DNA from: Lithobates sylvaticus
Taxonomy: Eukaryota > Chordata > Amphibia > Anura > Ranidae
DNA length: 64,000 bases
Reading direction: 5' to 3'
Assembly: GCA_028564925.1 (NCBI GenBank)
Contig: CM053026.1
Location: forward strand, 594,638,661-594,702,660
The position numbers and the translations under genes were made by a program. This document shows, one piece after another, positions 54,124-64,000 of the stretch (positions are counted from its first letter, which is position 1; every line of letters begins with the position of its first letter). Below the pieces are notes generated by a model. It did not search any database. It saw only the letters and a program-made list of their open reading frames with translations, and was not told the DNA's origin.

Positions 54124-56030
54124 TTAACCTCTTGCTTACCAGGCACTTAAACCCCCCTCCTATCCAGACCATTTTTCAGCTTTCGGTGCTCTTACACTTT
54201 GAATGACAATTACTCAGTCATGCAACATTGTACCCAAATGAATTTTTTGTCCCTTTTTTCCCCACAAATAGAGATTTCTTTTGGTGGTATTTGATCACCT
54301 CCTGGGTTTTTTATTTTTTGCGATATGAATGAAAAAAGACCGAAAATTTTGAAAAAAAACGCATTTTTCTTTGTTTCTGTGATAGAATTTAGGAAATTAT
54401 TAATTTTTCTTCATAAATTTTGGCCACAATTTATACTGCCACATATCTTTGGTAAAAATAACCCAAATTAGTGGATATTATTTGGTCTTTGTGAAAGTTA
54501 GAGAGTCCACAAACTGTGGTGCAAATTATACAAAAAATTGATCACATCTGATGTACTGGTGGCCTATCTCATTTCTTGTGACCTGAACAAGCCAGGAAAG
54601 TACAAATACCCCCCAAATGACCATTTTTTTGAAAGTAGACATTCCGAGGTATTTAGTAAGAGGCATGGTGAGGTTTTTGATGTTGTCATTTTTTTCCCAC
54701 AATTCTTTGCAAAATGAATTATTTTTTTATTTTAATTTTTTTCCACAAAATTGTCATTGTAATAGGTTATTTCTCTCACATGGCATGTGTATACCACAAA
54801 TGACACCCCAAAATAAATTCTGCTACTCCTCCTGAGTATTACGATACCACATGTGTGGGACTTTTTCACAGCCTGGCCACTTAGAGAGGCCCAACGTGAA
54901 GGGGGGGCAATCACGTGTCCTAGGAGCATAAATTACACATCTAACTTGTTGACTACCTAGTACACTTTTGAAGGCCCTGGAGCACCAGGACAATGACACG
55001 TGACACTGATGTGGCACTGATGACACGTGACACTGATGTGGCACTGATGACAGATGGTACTAATACGGGGCACTGATGACACGTGACACTGATGACAGAT
55101 GGCACTAATATGTGGCACTGATGAGAGATGGCACTTATACGTGGCACTGATATCCCGTGGCACTAATATGTGGCACTGATAAGAGATGGCACTAATACGT
55201 GCCACTGATGACAGACGGCACTAATACGTGGCACTGATGACACGTGACACTGATGACAGATGGCACTGATACGTGGCATTGATGACAGGTGACACTGATA
55301 ACAGATGGCACGTGACACTGACAGGTGGCACTGATGACAGATGGCACTAATACGTGTCACTGATGACAGATGGCACTAATATGTGGCACTGATGACACGT
55401 GACACTGATATGGCACTGATGACAGATGGCACTGATGACAGATGGCACTATGTGGCACTGATGACATGTGGCACTATGTGGCACTGATGACATGTGGCAC
55501 TGATGTGGCACTGATGACAGGTGGCACTGGGAACAGGTGGCACTGACAGATGGCACTGACGGCAGATGGCACTGGCAGATGGCACTGGGGACAGATGGCA
55601 CTGGGGGCAGATGGCACTGGCAGATGGCATTGGGGACAGATGGCACTGGCAGATGGCATTGGGGACAGATGGAAGTGGTGGCAGTGGACACAGATGGCAC
55701 ATTTATTTCAGTTTTGTTTTTTTACACTCCACAGAGACAGCGTGTGAGTAGGGGGAGCGGCGCTGAGAGATGATCTCATATGTTTACATATGAGATCATC
55801 TCCCATTGGACACGCCGATCGCGCTGTAAACGGCCGCTGTGATTGGCCGTTTACAGCGATCTGGGATTGGCTGTGTCCGAGGGACACGGCCAGCACAGAA
55901 TTTCCCTGCTGCACGCTCGTGAGCGCGCACAGGGAACGAGGAAAGGGGAGGACATCATATGAGGCCCTCCCGGGAATTGACATCCGCGCCAAGGCCGTCA
56001 TTCGGCTGCGGCCGGAAGTCAAGTGGTTAA
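54124..56030. mobile_element. TTAA-ended interspersed repeat, copy 3
   Basis: TTAACCTCTTGCTTACCAGG at the left and AAGTGGTTAA at the right are inverted partners. The left 400 bp (TTTTTCAGCTTTCGGTGC, CATGCAACATTGTACCC) follow the copies at 6364 and 31676. The middle is a large minisatellite, and the right 300 bp is a G/C-rich, partly palindromic tail (GATGATCTCATATG, CGGCCGCTGTGATTGGCCG). Non-coding; superfamily uncertain, TTAA suggests piggyBac-type targets. Confidence 0.7.
54985..55690. repeat. Degenerate minisatellite, GGCACTGATGAC units
   Basis: About 700 bp of GGCACTGATGACACGTGAC, GATGGCACTAATACGTG and, to the right, GGCAGATGGCACTGG words. Units vary between 10 and 24 bp. Frames on both strands are Cys/His/Ile- or Trp/Gly-rich and repeat-forced. 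Confidence 0.85.
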
Positions 56031-57571
56031 AGTCCCAATATGTCTTTCCTTTTTCTACAGTTAAGTACAAATTACTACTTCAGGATATAACCAGACAGTG
56101 CAGGCAGTAGCACAGTCCATGGTCTGACCCAATTAGGATTTATTTCTCAGGCTTCCTTTGCCCACTACCACTGTGTTTAGTCCATCTGTATGAGAAACTT
56201 ATATGTTTTTAACCAATAGATTTTTTGCTATTCTAATAAAGATTTGTATGTATTTTTATATATATCCACGTTTTGGAGTTCATTTGTCTGTGTTACCAAC
56301 AAACAGTCCCGTATTTTACTTCTTGGAGGGTATTTGTTCTTTTTTTATGAATTTTTTTCAGGAAACATACAATATATAAACACACGGATATTCCTAATAT
56401 TGTTGCATTGTACTGAAAGGTATACATAATAAAATGGTCTATAAGAAAGCAGAATTTTATAGCAAATTTAAAATATTTGGTTAGAACTACTGCAGAGGAC
56501 CTAATACTTTACTGTGCTAAACATGATTTTTTTTTTTAAATATACAGTAATTATTACTTTCTTCTTCATTAGACCTTGATGAAGTGACACATTTTTTTCT
56601 TTACCCCTGGCTAAAGTGAAATTTGCCTATATCTGCTGCTCTGCATTTTCCATAATCATTTCCCTTGACAACTTATCATTAAAACTGGTGAATGATAATG
56701 ACACTAAAGCAAATGATGGAAAATAAAAGCAACACATGGAAGAAATTCCATTAACATTTCTCTTATTAAAAAAAAAAAAATCTATGCTGAAAGTAGATCC
56801 TTGCTGAATTAGCTGGATTATGTTTATGTGAGGCCCAAGGAAATTTTATGACAGAACAAAAGTAAAAAGTTCATGATGCGTATAAGAAGATTTTGAAATT
56901 AGATAACCAGAGGGCTACAACAAGCAGTCCAAATAATTCCTCAATTTGCATAGAATGTACTTGTTCATAGTTTAATGAATGACACTGAAATGTTATATTT
57001 TTGGTGTAAATATTGTTTTTCCTCCTTATTCCTAGTACACACGATTAAATTATCGGACGAAAGATGTTCTGTTTTTTTTTTGTTTGGATGCTAATCTCCA
57101 TATCGAAAACGAATAAAAATTCGGAAGTAATGTAAAGTGTTATAGTGTATTTGTATTGTATCTTTGGACGAAAACTGTACTCATTAAACAAAAATCGTTC
57201 TGAGAAAAATTATCGTGTTTGTTCCTTGGGAAAATTTCGGAAGACAGCTGTGTACTAACGATCAGAATATTGTACGATCGATTTGAAAGCCATATTTTAT
57301 GTACGATATTCTGATCGAGTGTACAGTGCTTTATACTGGCTCCAAAGTTTTGTGTGCAGTAAGACATTCAAAGCTCAGGAAAATGTTATAGAACTTTGTA
57401 ACAGCATTTTTAACATTTGATCTATACGTTTATAAAAATGCTAGATCACTAGGCCAAAAATATCCACCTCAAGAATACCAAGAGTGCACCTTCATCTCTG
57501 ATGATCATAAATATGCAATATATATGTAATATATATAATTTGAGTGTGGCTTATTTTATGTGTACACTGAG
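56031..57571. other. AT-rich DNA, no gene seen
   Basis: No coding signal or recognised terminus. 57040-57360 has repeated TACGATCGA/TTCTGATCG words and may be an old palindromic element, but its ends could not be set. Confidence 0.45.
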
Positions 57572-58084
57572 TTAGGCCTCATGCACACAAACGTTTTTAC
57601 ATCCGCTTTTTTGAGCGTTTTTTGCAGCTTAAAAACGCCTGTCCATGTTAGTCTTTGGCTTCATGCCCACCTAGGCGTTTTTGAGCTGCAAATGGCATAG
57701 GCGTTTTTAAGCTGTAAAAAAAACCCAAGACCAGTGCGTTCTGAGGCTCCAGCGTTAGAGCTGTAAAAACGTCAGATGCCTGTAAAAGGTGTTAAACGGC
57801 AATTAACGAGGCTTAACGCTGTGTTAAGGCTCGTCCGGCGTTTCTGTCTCTATTCAAAATCAATGGTTCCCTATGGGAGCCCATTGATTTGAATAGAAGT
57901 CGTACCAGAAGTCGGATCAAGATGATCCGACTTGCGGTGCGACTTGTATGCTGAGGATCTTGAAGAGGAGCTCCGCAAAAATGTAAAACATTTTTTGCGT
58001 GAGGTTCCCCCCAAAGCGATACCAGGCCCTTCGGTCTGGTATGGATCTTAAGGGGTACCCCACACCGAAAAAATGGCGCGGTGT

Positions 58085-58385
58085 TCCCCCAAAGATCCAT
58101 ACCAAACCCTTATCCGAGCACGCAGCCCGGTAGGTAAGGAGAGGGGGCGAACACCACCCCCCTCCTGAACCGTACCAGGCCGCACGCCCTCAACATGGGG
58201 GGTTGGTGCTTTGGGGCAGGAGAGCCCTGTGCCCCCCACCCCAAAGCACCTTGTCCCCATGTTGATGAGGACAAGGGCCTCTTCCCGACAACCCTTGCCC
58301 GGTGGTTGTCGGGGTCTGCGGGCGGGAGCTTATCAGAATCTGGGAGCCCCCTTCAATAAGGGGGCCCCCAGATCCCGGCCCCCAC
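58085..58385. repeat. G/C-rich cassette, left arm of Harbinger-like foldback
   Basis: GATCCATACCAAACCCTTAT, CCGAGCACGCAGCC, GTACCAGGCCGCACGCCCTC, GGTGCTTTGGGG, GATGAGGACAAGGGCCTC and CCGGTGGTTGTCGGGGTC stand in the same order as at 7500-7860 in the hAT foldback. An inverted copy is at 59345-59660. I estimate about three quarters identity by eye. Confidence 0.8.
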
Positions 58386-58550
58386 CCTATGTGAAGGAGT
58401 AAGGGGTACACCGTACCCCTACCCATTCACCTGGGGGAAAAGTGTCAATTAAAAAAAAAAAAACACAGTACACAGGTTTTCAAAGTAATTTATTAGGCTG
58501 CTCCGGTGGTCTTCGTCCGACTTTGGGGGTCTCTTCCGACTTCTCCGACC

Positions 58551-58690
58551 TCTTCTCCCGCTCTCCGGCCTCTTCTCCCGCTCTCCGGTGTCTTCTCCCG
58601 CTCTCCGGTGTCTTCTCCCGCTCTCCGGTGTCTTCTCCCGCTCTCCGGTGTCTTCTCCCGCTCTCTGGTGTCTTCTCCCGCTCTCTGGTG
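58551..58690. repeat. 20-bp minisatellite in the left arm
   Basis: Seven units of TCTTCTCCCGCTCTCCGGNN, exactly 20 bp apart. The right arm has only two such units, inverted, at 59164-59204. The Ser/Leu/Pro-rich frames here are repeat-forced. Confidence 0.9.
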
Positions 58691-58914
58691 CCTTCTGCCG
58701 GACTCCTCCGCTATCTTCTTTCAGCTCTTTTACTAACGGAGCATCACGGTCTTCTCCTCCTCCACCACTGCTGCCGTTCTCTTCTCTCTACTCTCTTCCG
58801 ATGTTGACACGACGCTCTCTTCCGCTGTAATGCAGTGTACGCGGTGCGTTTCGACTCATATAGTTTTCGGGGCGTGGTCACCGGATGATGTCACCTGGTG
58901 ACCCTGCCCCCTTA

Positions 58915-59265
58915 TGACGTCAGAATCCCATCATGCCCCGGGCTATGACGCCATAAGAGCCAAGCCCCCATGCCTATATAAGTCGCAACACACCGCGTAC
59001 ACCGCATTACAGCGGGAGAGAGCGTTGTGTCAACATCGGAAGAGAGGAGAGAGAAGAGAAACGAGAGAAGAGAACGGCGGCGGCGGCGGCAGAGGAGGAG
59101 AAGACCGGGCTGCTCCATTAGTAAAAGAGCTGAAAGAAGATAGCGGAGGAGTCCGGCAGAAGGCACCAGAGAGCGGGAGAAGACACCGGAGAGCGGGAGA
59201 AGAGGCCGGAGATGTCGGAAGAGACCCCCGAAGTCGGACGAAGACCACCGGAGCTGCCTAATAAA
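58915..59265 (+). promoter_or_regulatory. Promoter-like and polyA-like signals in the foldback core
   Basis: TGACGTCA (CRE-type, 58915-58922), TATATAAG (58975-58982) and AATAAA (59260-59265) line up on the plus strand and would give a transcript of about 280 nt. A plus frame, 58914-59261, spans it, low in complexity (Arg/Glu/Gly-rich). The left arm has a mirrored AATAAA at 58489-58494 on the minus strand. No known product. Confidence 0.4.
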
Positions 59266-60060
59266 TTACTTTGAAAACCTATGTACTGTGTTTTTTTTTA
59301 ATTGACACTTTTCCCCCAGGTGAATGGTTAGGGGTACGATGTACCCCTTACTCCTTCACATAGGGTGGGGGGCTGGGATCTGGGGGCCCCTTATTGAAGG
59401 GGGCTCCCAGATTCCGATAAGCCCCCCACCCGCAGACCCCGACAACCACCGGGCAAGGGTTGTCGGGAAGAGGCCCTTGCCCTCATCAACATAGGGACAA
59501 GGTGCTTTGGGGTGGGGGGCGCAGGGCCCCCCCCTGCCCCAAAGCACCAACCCCCCCATGTTGAGGGCGTGCGGCCTGGTACGGTTCAGGAGGGGGGCGG
59601 TGTTCGCCCCTTTTCCTTACCTACTGGGTTGCGTGCTCGGATAAGGGTTTGGTATGGATCTTTGTGAGGACCCCATGCCATTTTTTCGGTATGGGGTGCC
59701 CCTTAAGATCCATACCAGACCGAAGGGCCTGGTATCGTCTTGGGGGGGAACCTCACGCAAAAATGTTTTTTACATTTTGCGGAACTCCTCTTCAAGATCC
59801 TCAGCACACAAGTCGCACCGCAAGTCGGATCATCTTGATCCGACTTCTGGTACGACTTCTAGTCAAATCAATGGGCTCCCATAGGGAACCATTGATTTTG
59901 AATAGAGACAGAGAAACGCAGCTGAAAGCTAGTGTGGATTAACGTGCATTGAATTTAATGCAAAACGCAGAAAAAAACGCGTTTTTAACGCTGCTTTTTT
60001 CCTGACGCCTGTACTAGCTTTACAGCCGTTTTTTTAAACGTCCATGTGCATGAGGACTTA

Positions 60061-60600
60061 GAGGTTGGGAGGAGCCGTGAAAGAAGCTGGCACCCAGTGA
60101 TGTGAGTTCTGTGGATATTGACCTGGAGTAGGTCAATATCCAAAATGGGATACCTGCTGTCCAAGACACATCCCCGGCGTCCTGTGCAATATGATATACA
60201 TGTTTTGGAGCTAGGTGCCTGTCTTTTGATCACACAGACATGTGTGTCTGGATGATTTGTACACAACACTTCAAAAATATAACACCAAAATGACTTTGAC
60301 AGGGCAGCTGATTTCTGATATATTGGTGGAAATCTTTAATTTCCTGTACAAATGCTACCATCTAGGAAGTGTAATCTGTTTTCATTGTATTGAGAATGCA
60401 GCTTGTGGACTTATCTGAAACAGTCTACGGGCCAGGAATCAGCACAACAATGAATGACACATCTGTTTATAACAATGGAAAAGAGAAAAAAACATGAACA
60501 AACTTGTGTGAAATCAGGCACACAGCACATACTGTATCTTTCAATTTGTTCTTTCACTGACATAATAAGACACAGCAAATTATGTTTTAGCTACTTACTG
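60061..60600. other. No gene seen
   Basis: No recognised coding or repeat signal. Confidence 0.4.
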
Positions 60601-61167
60601 TTTTCACTGATTAGGAGTGCTTTTGCTGTTACAGTATACCTTTTGAATGAAGACATCATTGTGTTCTTGCGATCTCCCCGTCCCACCCTGCGATCTCCCA
60701 GTCCCACCCTGCGATCTCCCCGTCCCACCCTGCGATCTCCCAGTCCCACCCTGCGATCTCCCAGTCCCACCCTGCGATCTCTCAGTCCCACCCTGCGATC
60801 TCTCAGTCCCACCCTGCGATCTCCCAGTCCCACCCTGCGATCTCCCAGTCCCACCCTGCGATCTCCCAGTCCCACCCTGCGATCTCCCCGTCCCACCCTG
60901 CGATCTCCCAGTCCCACCCTGCGATCTCTCAGTCCCACCCTGCGATCTCTCAGTCCCACCCTGCGATCTCCCAGTCCCACGATCTCCCCGTCCCACCCTG
61001 CGATCTCCCCGTCCCACCCTGCGATCTCCCAGTCCCACCCTGCGATCTCCCAGTCCCACCCTGCGATCTCCCAGTCCCATCCTGCGATCTCCTGCGATAT
61101 TTTCACTGATTAGGAGTGCTTTTGCTGTTACAGTATACCTTTTGAATGAAGACATCATTGTGTTCTT
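60601..61167. repeat. 21-bp minisatellite between two copies of a 68-bp flank
   Basis: 60601-60668 and 61100-61167 are the same 68 bp (beginning TTTTCACTGATTAGGAGTGC and ending GACATCATTGTGTTCTT) with no difference seen by eye. Between them are about 20 units of TGCGATCTCCCAGTCCCACCC, with variants CCCCGTC and CTCAGTC and one shortened unit near 60980. Long frames on both strands with 7-residue repeats follow from the 21-bp period and are not genes. Confidence 0.95.
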
Positions 61168-61359
61168 TAAAAAGTAAAGCACAATTGTGACAGAGCTGAA
61201 TGGTGGGAACAATGTGCTATGAACATATACTAACAAGAATAAAAACACAGATAAATGCATCAAACAATACCTTATCCATTTGCTACTTTTCATGACAAGT
61301 AGTCACATACATTGTCAGAGAATGACTACCAGACGTTTGGCTCACAGAAATGCGCATGC
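61168..61359. other. No gene seen
   Basis: Short AT-rich stretch. Confidence 0.4.
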
Positions 61360-62010
61360 GCACAGAACTATTAACAGCATAGTGACCAGGTGCACAGGAA
61401 TGCACACGAGCATGCGCACATGCACAAGGGCACACACACAGTGCATGTTGGTGGCAGAGGGGCTGTTTAAGGATGTTTCTGCTCATGCTTAAGTGCTGAC
61501 TGGTGTTTCAGCTGTTCCCTGCATTGTGTGTTATTCCTGTGTGTTTCCTTAATTGATGACCCGGCTTTCCCCTGACCTGATCTTGGATCCTGCTTCTGAT
61601 TTCTCACTTATACCTGCCCCCGGCTCTCTTCCTGACTTTGGTTCTGCTTATGATTCGCTACCTTGCTGCTCACCTGTTGATGACCCTGGCTATTTCTATA
61701 ACCATGCATCAACCTCTGATCCTGACTGTACTTCCTGCTCAATTGCTTGCCTGGCTGTCGAGTGCACCTTCTCTGCACTTCACTGAGGGTTCTAACAAGC
61801 CATGGGTCCTGAACCTGCAGAACAAGTGGATGGCCCCTTTAATCTCAGCTGGTTTCCTGAGCACAGCTACTGTTCCTGTCCTGATGGTCCACCTGCTTCC
61901 AGAATCTCCTACTGCAGCTGCAAGTTCTCCTATCAACACCTGCTGGCAATCAAGTTCCTCCTGTTCCTTGTGCCCTCTGTTTCACTCTCAGTGTGGCCAG
62001 GGCTGAAGAT
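61360..62010 (+). other. Unclassified repeat, possibly an LTR-retroelement relic
   Basis: A C/T-rich stretch with recurring CCTGA and GACC..GGCT words is followed at 61802 by an ATG-led frame. The layout loosely resembles the leader and gag start of an LTR-type retroelement. No RT, no paired terminal repeat and no confident similarity. Treated as a possible fossil, weakly supported. Confidence 0.2.
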
Positions 62011-62639
62011 ATAAGAGCGGTCAACCTCATCTTATCAGTCTCCTATCAGATACGTGAAAGACATTTAGAGGGCTGTTGAACATTATGACTGGATTTATAT
62101 AAATGATGTATAAACATGCACCCCTTGTCTCCTAGGAGCTTGAATGGGATAGTGGGGTCAGACATCTCTGGCTTTGGCTTACTTAGGAAAAACAATAGCG
62201 AATGTCCAAGAATGTGAAACATGGGCAATCACCATTTTCTCTAAGCTCAATTGAGCAGTAGTGCCTTACATGGTCTCCTAGTGGCCTAGACTGGACAATG
62301 ATCATCTGTCTATGGCCACAATAATTGCCCAGCCAGATGCACACGCATAATTAGAAAATGTTTACAAATGTATAAAATTTGTTATCTGACCTTACTTTTA
62401 TATTGCAGTAGTAGTGATGTGAAGCACCTATAGAATCTCTTGTTAGCATTTTTGTTGCTTGGAAAATATATTGCAGTTAATGAAATGTTTGTGTCATAGC
62501 CATTCCACCAATTGCTACCTCTGTCTTGATGTTGCAGAGAGTTTAGGGGCTAGCTTTTGTATGTCCTGCTTTGATGTATTTATATTATCTAATGCAGGTA
62601 GATGCAAATAATTCAAAGCTAGCAGGTACCTGATCCCTT
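62011..62639. other. No gene seen
   Basis: No recognised signal. Confidence 0.4.
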
Positions 62640-62995
62640 CCTGGAGCCAATAGGGCATCCTGGTAAATATGCATCCATTCTGGTGTATGGTATATTTGGA
62701 GGTTTAGGGCTAAGAAGTAAATTTTTCATGTCAAAGCAGGATAAAATAAACTTAATTGGTGTGTTAGGAACATTACCTGATTTACTCTGGAGGGCAATCC
62801 TGAGGCTGTGATGATCCAGATCAGTGGAAAGTCATGAATCAATGTAGCACTTATACAAAGCACCCCTGAGCCCAATACAGGGAGGATATAATTCATACTG
62901 GTATATGAACAGATTGGCAAGTGATGGAGCTAAATTGGAGCCCAATGCTGTCCTGAATGCCTGTAATTTATGAAAAGTGTCAGTGAAGCCTTTGG
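62640..62995 (-). pseudogene. Penelope-like reverse transcriptase fragment
   Basis: Minus-strand translation reads RTALGSNLAPSLANLFIYQY, then YKCYIDS and a stop, then PIKFILL and HEKF. This resembles the TAMGS..AP.YANLFM, YIDD and IKFT...HE blocks of Penelope-like RT, where the catalytic YIDD would here read YIDS followed by TGA. Only the middle of the RT is present. Assignment is from remembered motifs. Confidence 0.5.
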
Positions 62996-64000
62996 AGTTA
63001 TAGTGTATTATATTCCCTCTCCCAAATCGGTGTCACAGTCTTCCATAGAGGGTAGTTTAGGGGGATAACCCAGTAGCAGCTCATAGACCAGGGAGAGACC
63101 ACCACACTGATCTGCATCTTGTGCGCACCACTTTTCATACAAAGTTACCTGATAGTGGTCAGGCTTAGCCGTAAAAAATTAGAAATTTGAAAAACGCTCA
63201 TACGAAGGAATCCCAAAGACCTCCAAGCAATGATGTTAAAGGTCCCCTGTGTGTAATGAATTGCCCAATTCTGTATAGCCCTTTATCCAACCACAATTAA
63301 AAGCTTTGATGTCCTGCCCTGGAGAGAAATCTGGATTATTAAACAGGTGAGCTAAGGGGTGAAAAGAAGAAACCAGGTCAGTGTTCGAGCGGAGTCTATT
63401 CCACAATGCCACAAAGTGGGAGAGAATGGGTGCCAGGATGGGAGGTCGGTGTTTTGGAGCGCTCCACAAAAGGTAGTCTAACGTGTAGCCGGGGTAAAGT
63501 GTGGGTAAAATAAAATTGTCCATGAGAACCAATGCCCTCTATTGCCTCAGATATATTGCACTACTTTTGCCTGAAAACTAATAAGTACTGATTGGAGAAC
63601 AGGTATATTCAAGGACCTAAAAAAATAAAGAATACTTGGTAGTTTCGTAATTTTAACTGTATGGATTCTCCCTAACCATGATAAATTATGTAGTGACCAC
63701 TGCTGGAGATCGTCTTCCAATTTATGAAACAGGGAGGTATAATTATGTTTATATAAAGAGTCTATATTGGCCATCAATTGAACCCCCAAATATAGGATAT
63801 GGGTAGGGTTCCAAATGAAAGGCGATCAACCTTATCCGTAGGGACTGAAATATTCAACGCCACTGACTTAGTCATATTGACTTCCATCCCCGAAACCCTG
63901 CCAAATTCCTGAAGCAATCGGAATACCTTAGGGGTCGAGGTCATGGGGGAGATCAGGAACAACAACAAATCATCCGCGAACAATGCACATTTATGGTCAT
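62996..64000 (-). pseudogene. L1-clade LINE ORF2 fragment, RT to post-RT region
   Basis: Minus-strand reading from the window edge gives HKCALFADDLLLFL, the RT catalytic motif with both Asp, then VSGMEVNMTKSVALN. A frameshift near 63790 leads into YLGVQL and HKLEDDLQQWSLHNLSWLGRIHTVKITKLPSILYFF, the family's post-RT block. Further frame changes lead to Pro/Leu-rich thumb sequence and DHYQVTLYEKWCAQD, which ends near 62996 where Penelope-like sequence begins. The 5' part lies beyond the window. Inactive copy. Confidence 0.85.

Larger units (their letters stand above)
57575..60057. mobile_element. 2.5 kb PIF/Harbinger-like foldback element
   Basis: GGCCTCATGCACACAAACG at the left is mirrored by CGTCCATGTGCATGAGGAC at the right, with TTA on both sides (57572-57574, 60058-60060). 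The two halves are complementary over nearly their whole length about a centre near 58880. From outside in: AACGC-rich part, GGTTCCC/TTGATTTGAATAG part, G/C-rich cassette (58010-58400 and 59330-59730), poly-A/T with AATAAA, CT/GA-rich part, and a core with CRE and TATA-like boxes. No transposase frame. Confidence 0.8.

Noticed and set aside
58442-58830. Ser/Leu/Pro-rich frames of up to 121 codons
   Set aside because: Repeat-forced by the 20-bp minisatellite and mirrored on the opposite arm.
58914-59261. 115-codon plus frame in the foldback core as a real gene
   Set aside because: It lies in a plausible transcript but is Arg/Glu/Gly-rich low-complexity sequence derived from the GA-rich arm; kept only as part of a possible transcription unit.
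60454-61293. Long open frames on both strands (up to 229 codons) over 60.45-61.29 kb
   Set aside because: They encode exact seven-residue repeats in several frames and both strands, the trivial result of a 21-bp tandem repeat without stops.

Overview
The window reads as intergenic or intronic DNA from a large, transposon-rich vertebrate genome, most likely an anuran amphibian of ranoid type. This rests on the mix of DIRS, Tc1, PIF/Harbinger, hAT, L1-clade and Penelope-like elements, on TTAA/TTA-bounded short elements, and on G/C-rich foldback cassettes; the species assignment is inference. I recognise no host protein-coding exon, rRNA, tRNA or CRISPR array. Every long open frame belongs to a transposable element or is forced by a tandem repeat.

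Layout. 1-16 kb: a cut-off Harbinger MITE, two L1-clade ORF2 tails, a TTAA MITE, a palindromic hAT (5501-6252), a TTAA-ended repeat interrupted by a 1.9 kb hAT foldback (6994-8872), and hAT and Harbinger MITEs up to 14.8 kb. 16.0-20.8 kb: a fossil DIRS-type tyrosine-recombinase retroelement on the minus strand. 21.15-22.64 kb: a dead Tc1-family element. 23-38.7 kb: many MITEs, a second Tc1 remnant split by a Harbinger MITE, and AT-rich DNA without recognisable genes. 38.7-53.8 kb: a triple nest in which a Tc1 terminus is split by hAT-A (38726-53812), itself split by hAT-B (43515-53264). Both hATs have clean 8-bp target duplications. 54.1-64 kb: a TTAA-ended repeat with a large minisatellite, a 2.5 kb Harbinger-like foldback (57575-60057), a 21-bp minisatellite between two identical-looking 68-bp flanks, and an L1 ORF2 fragment next to a Penelope-like RT fragment.

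How parts relate. hAT-B has an uninterrupted 1073-codon BED-finger transposase with the expected hAT acidic positions, so it may be intact. Reading its sense strand, the order is terminal repeat, four perfect hairpins, CCAAT/TATA promoter-like block, about 3.9 kb of 61-65 bp tandem units that each carry a splice-acceptor-like motif, transposase ORF, 147/144-bp tandem units, terminal repeat. hAT-A follows the same plan with unrelated units (108 bp), but its transposase is internally deleted and interrupted, and hAT-B sits between its promoter-like block and its ORF. The hAT foldback at 6994-8872 looks built from the ORF-distal end of a hAT-B-like element, and it shares a G/C-rich inner cassette with the Harbinger-like foldback at 57575-60057 although the two have different terminal repeats and target duplications. 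These arrangements are the most unusual content here.
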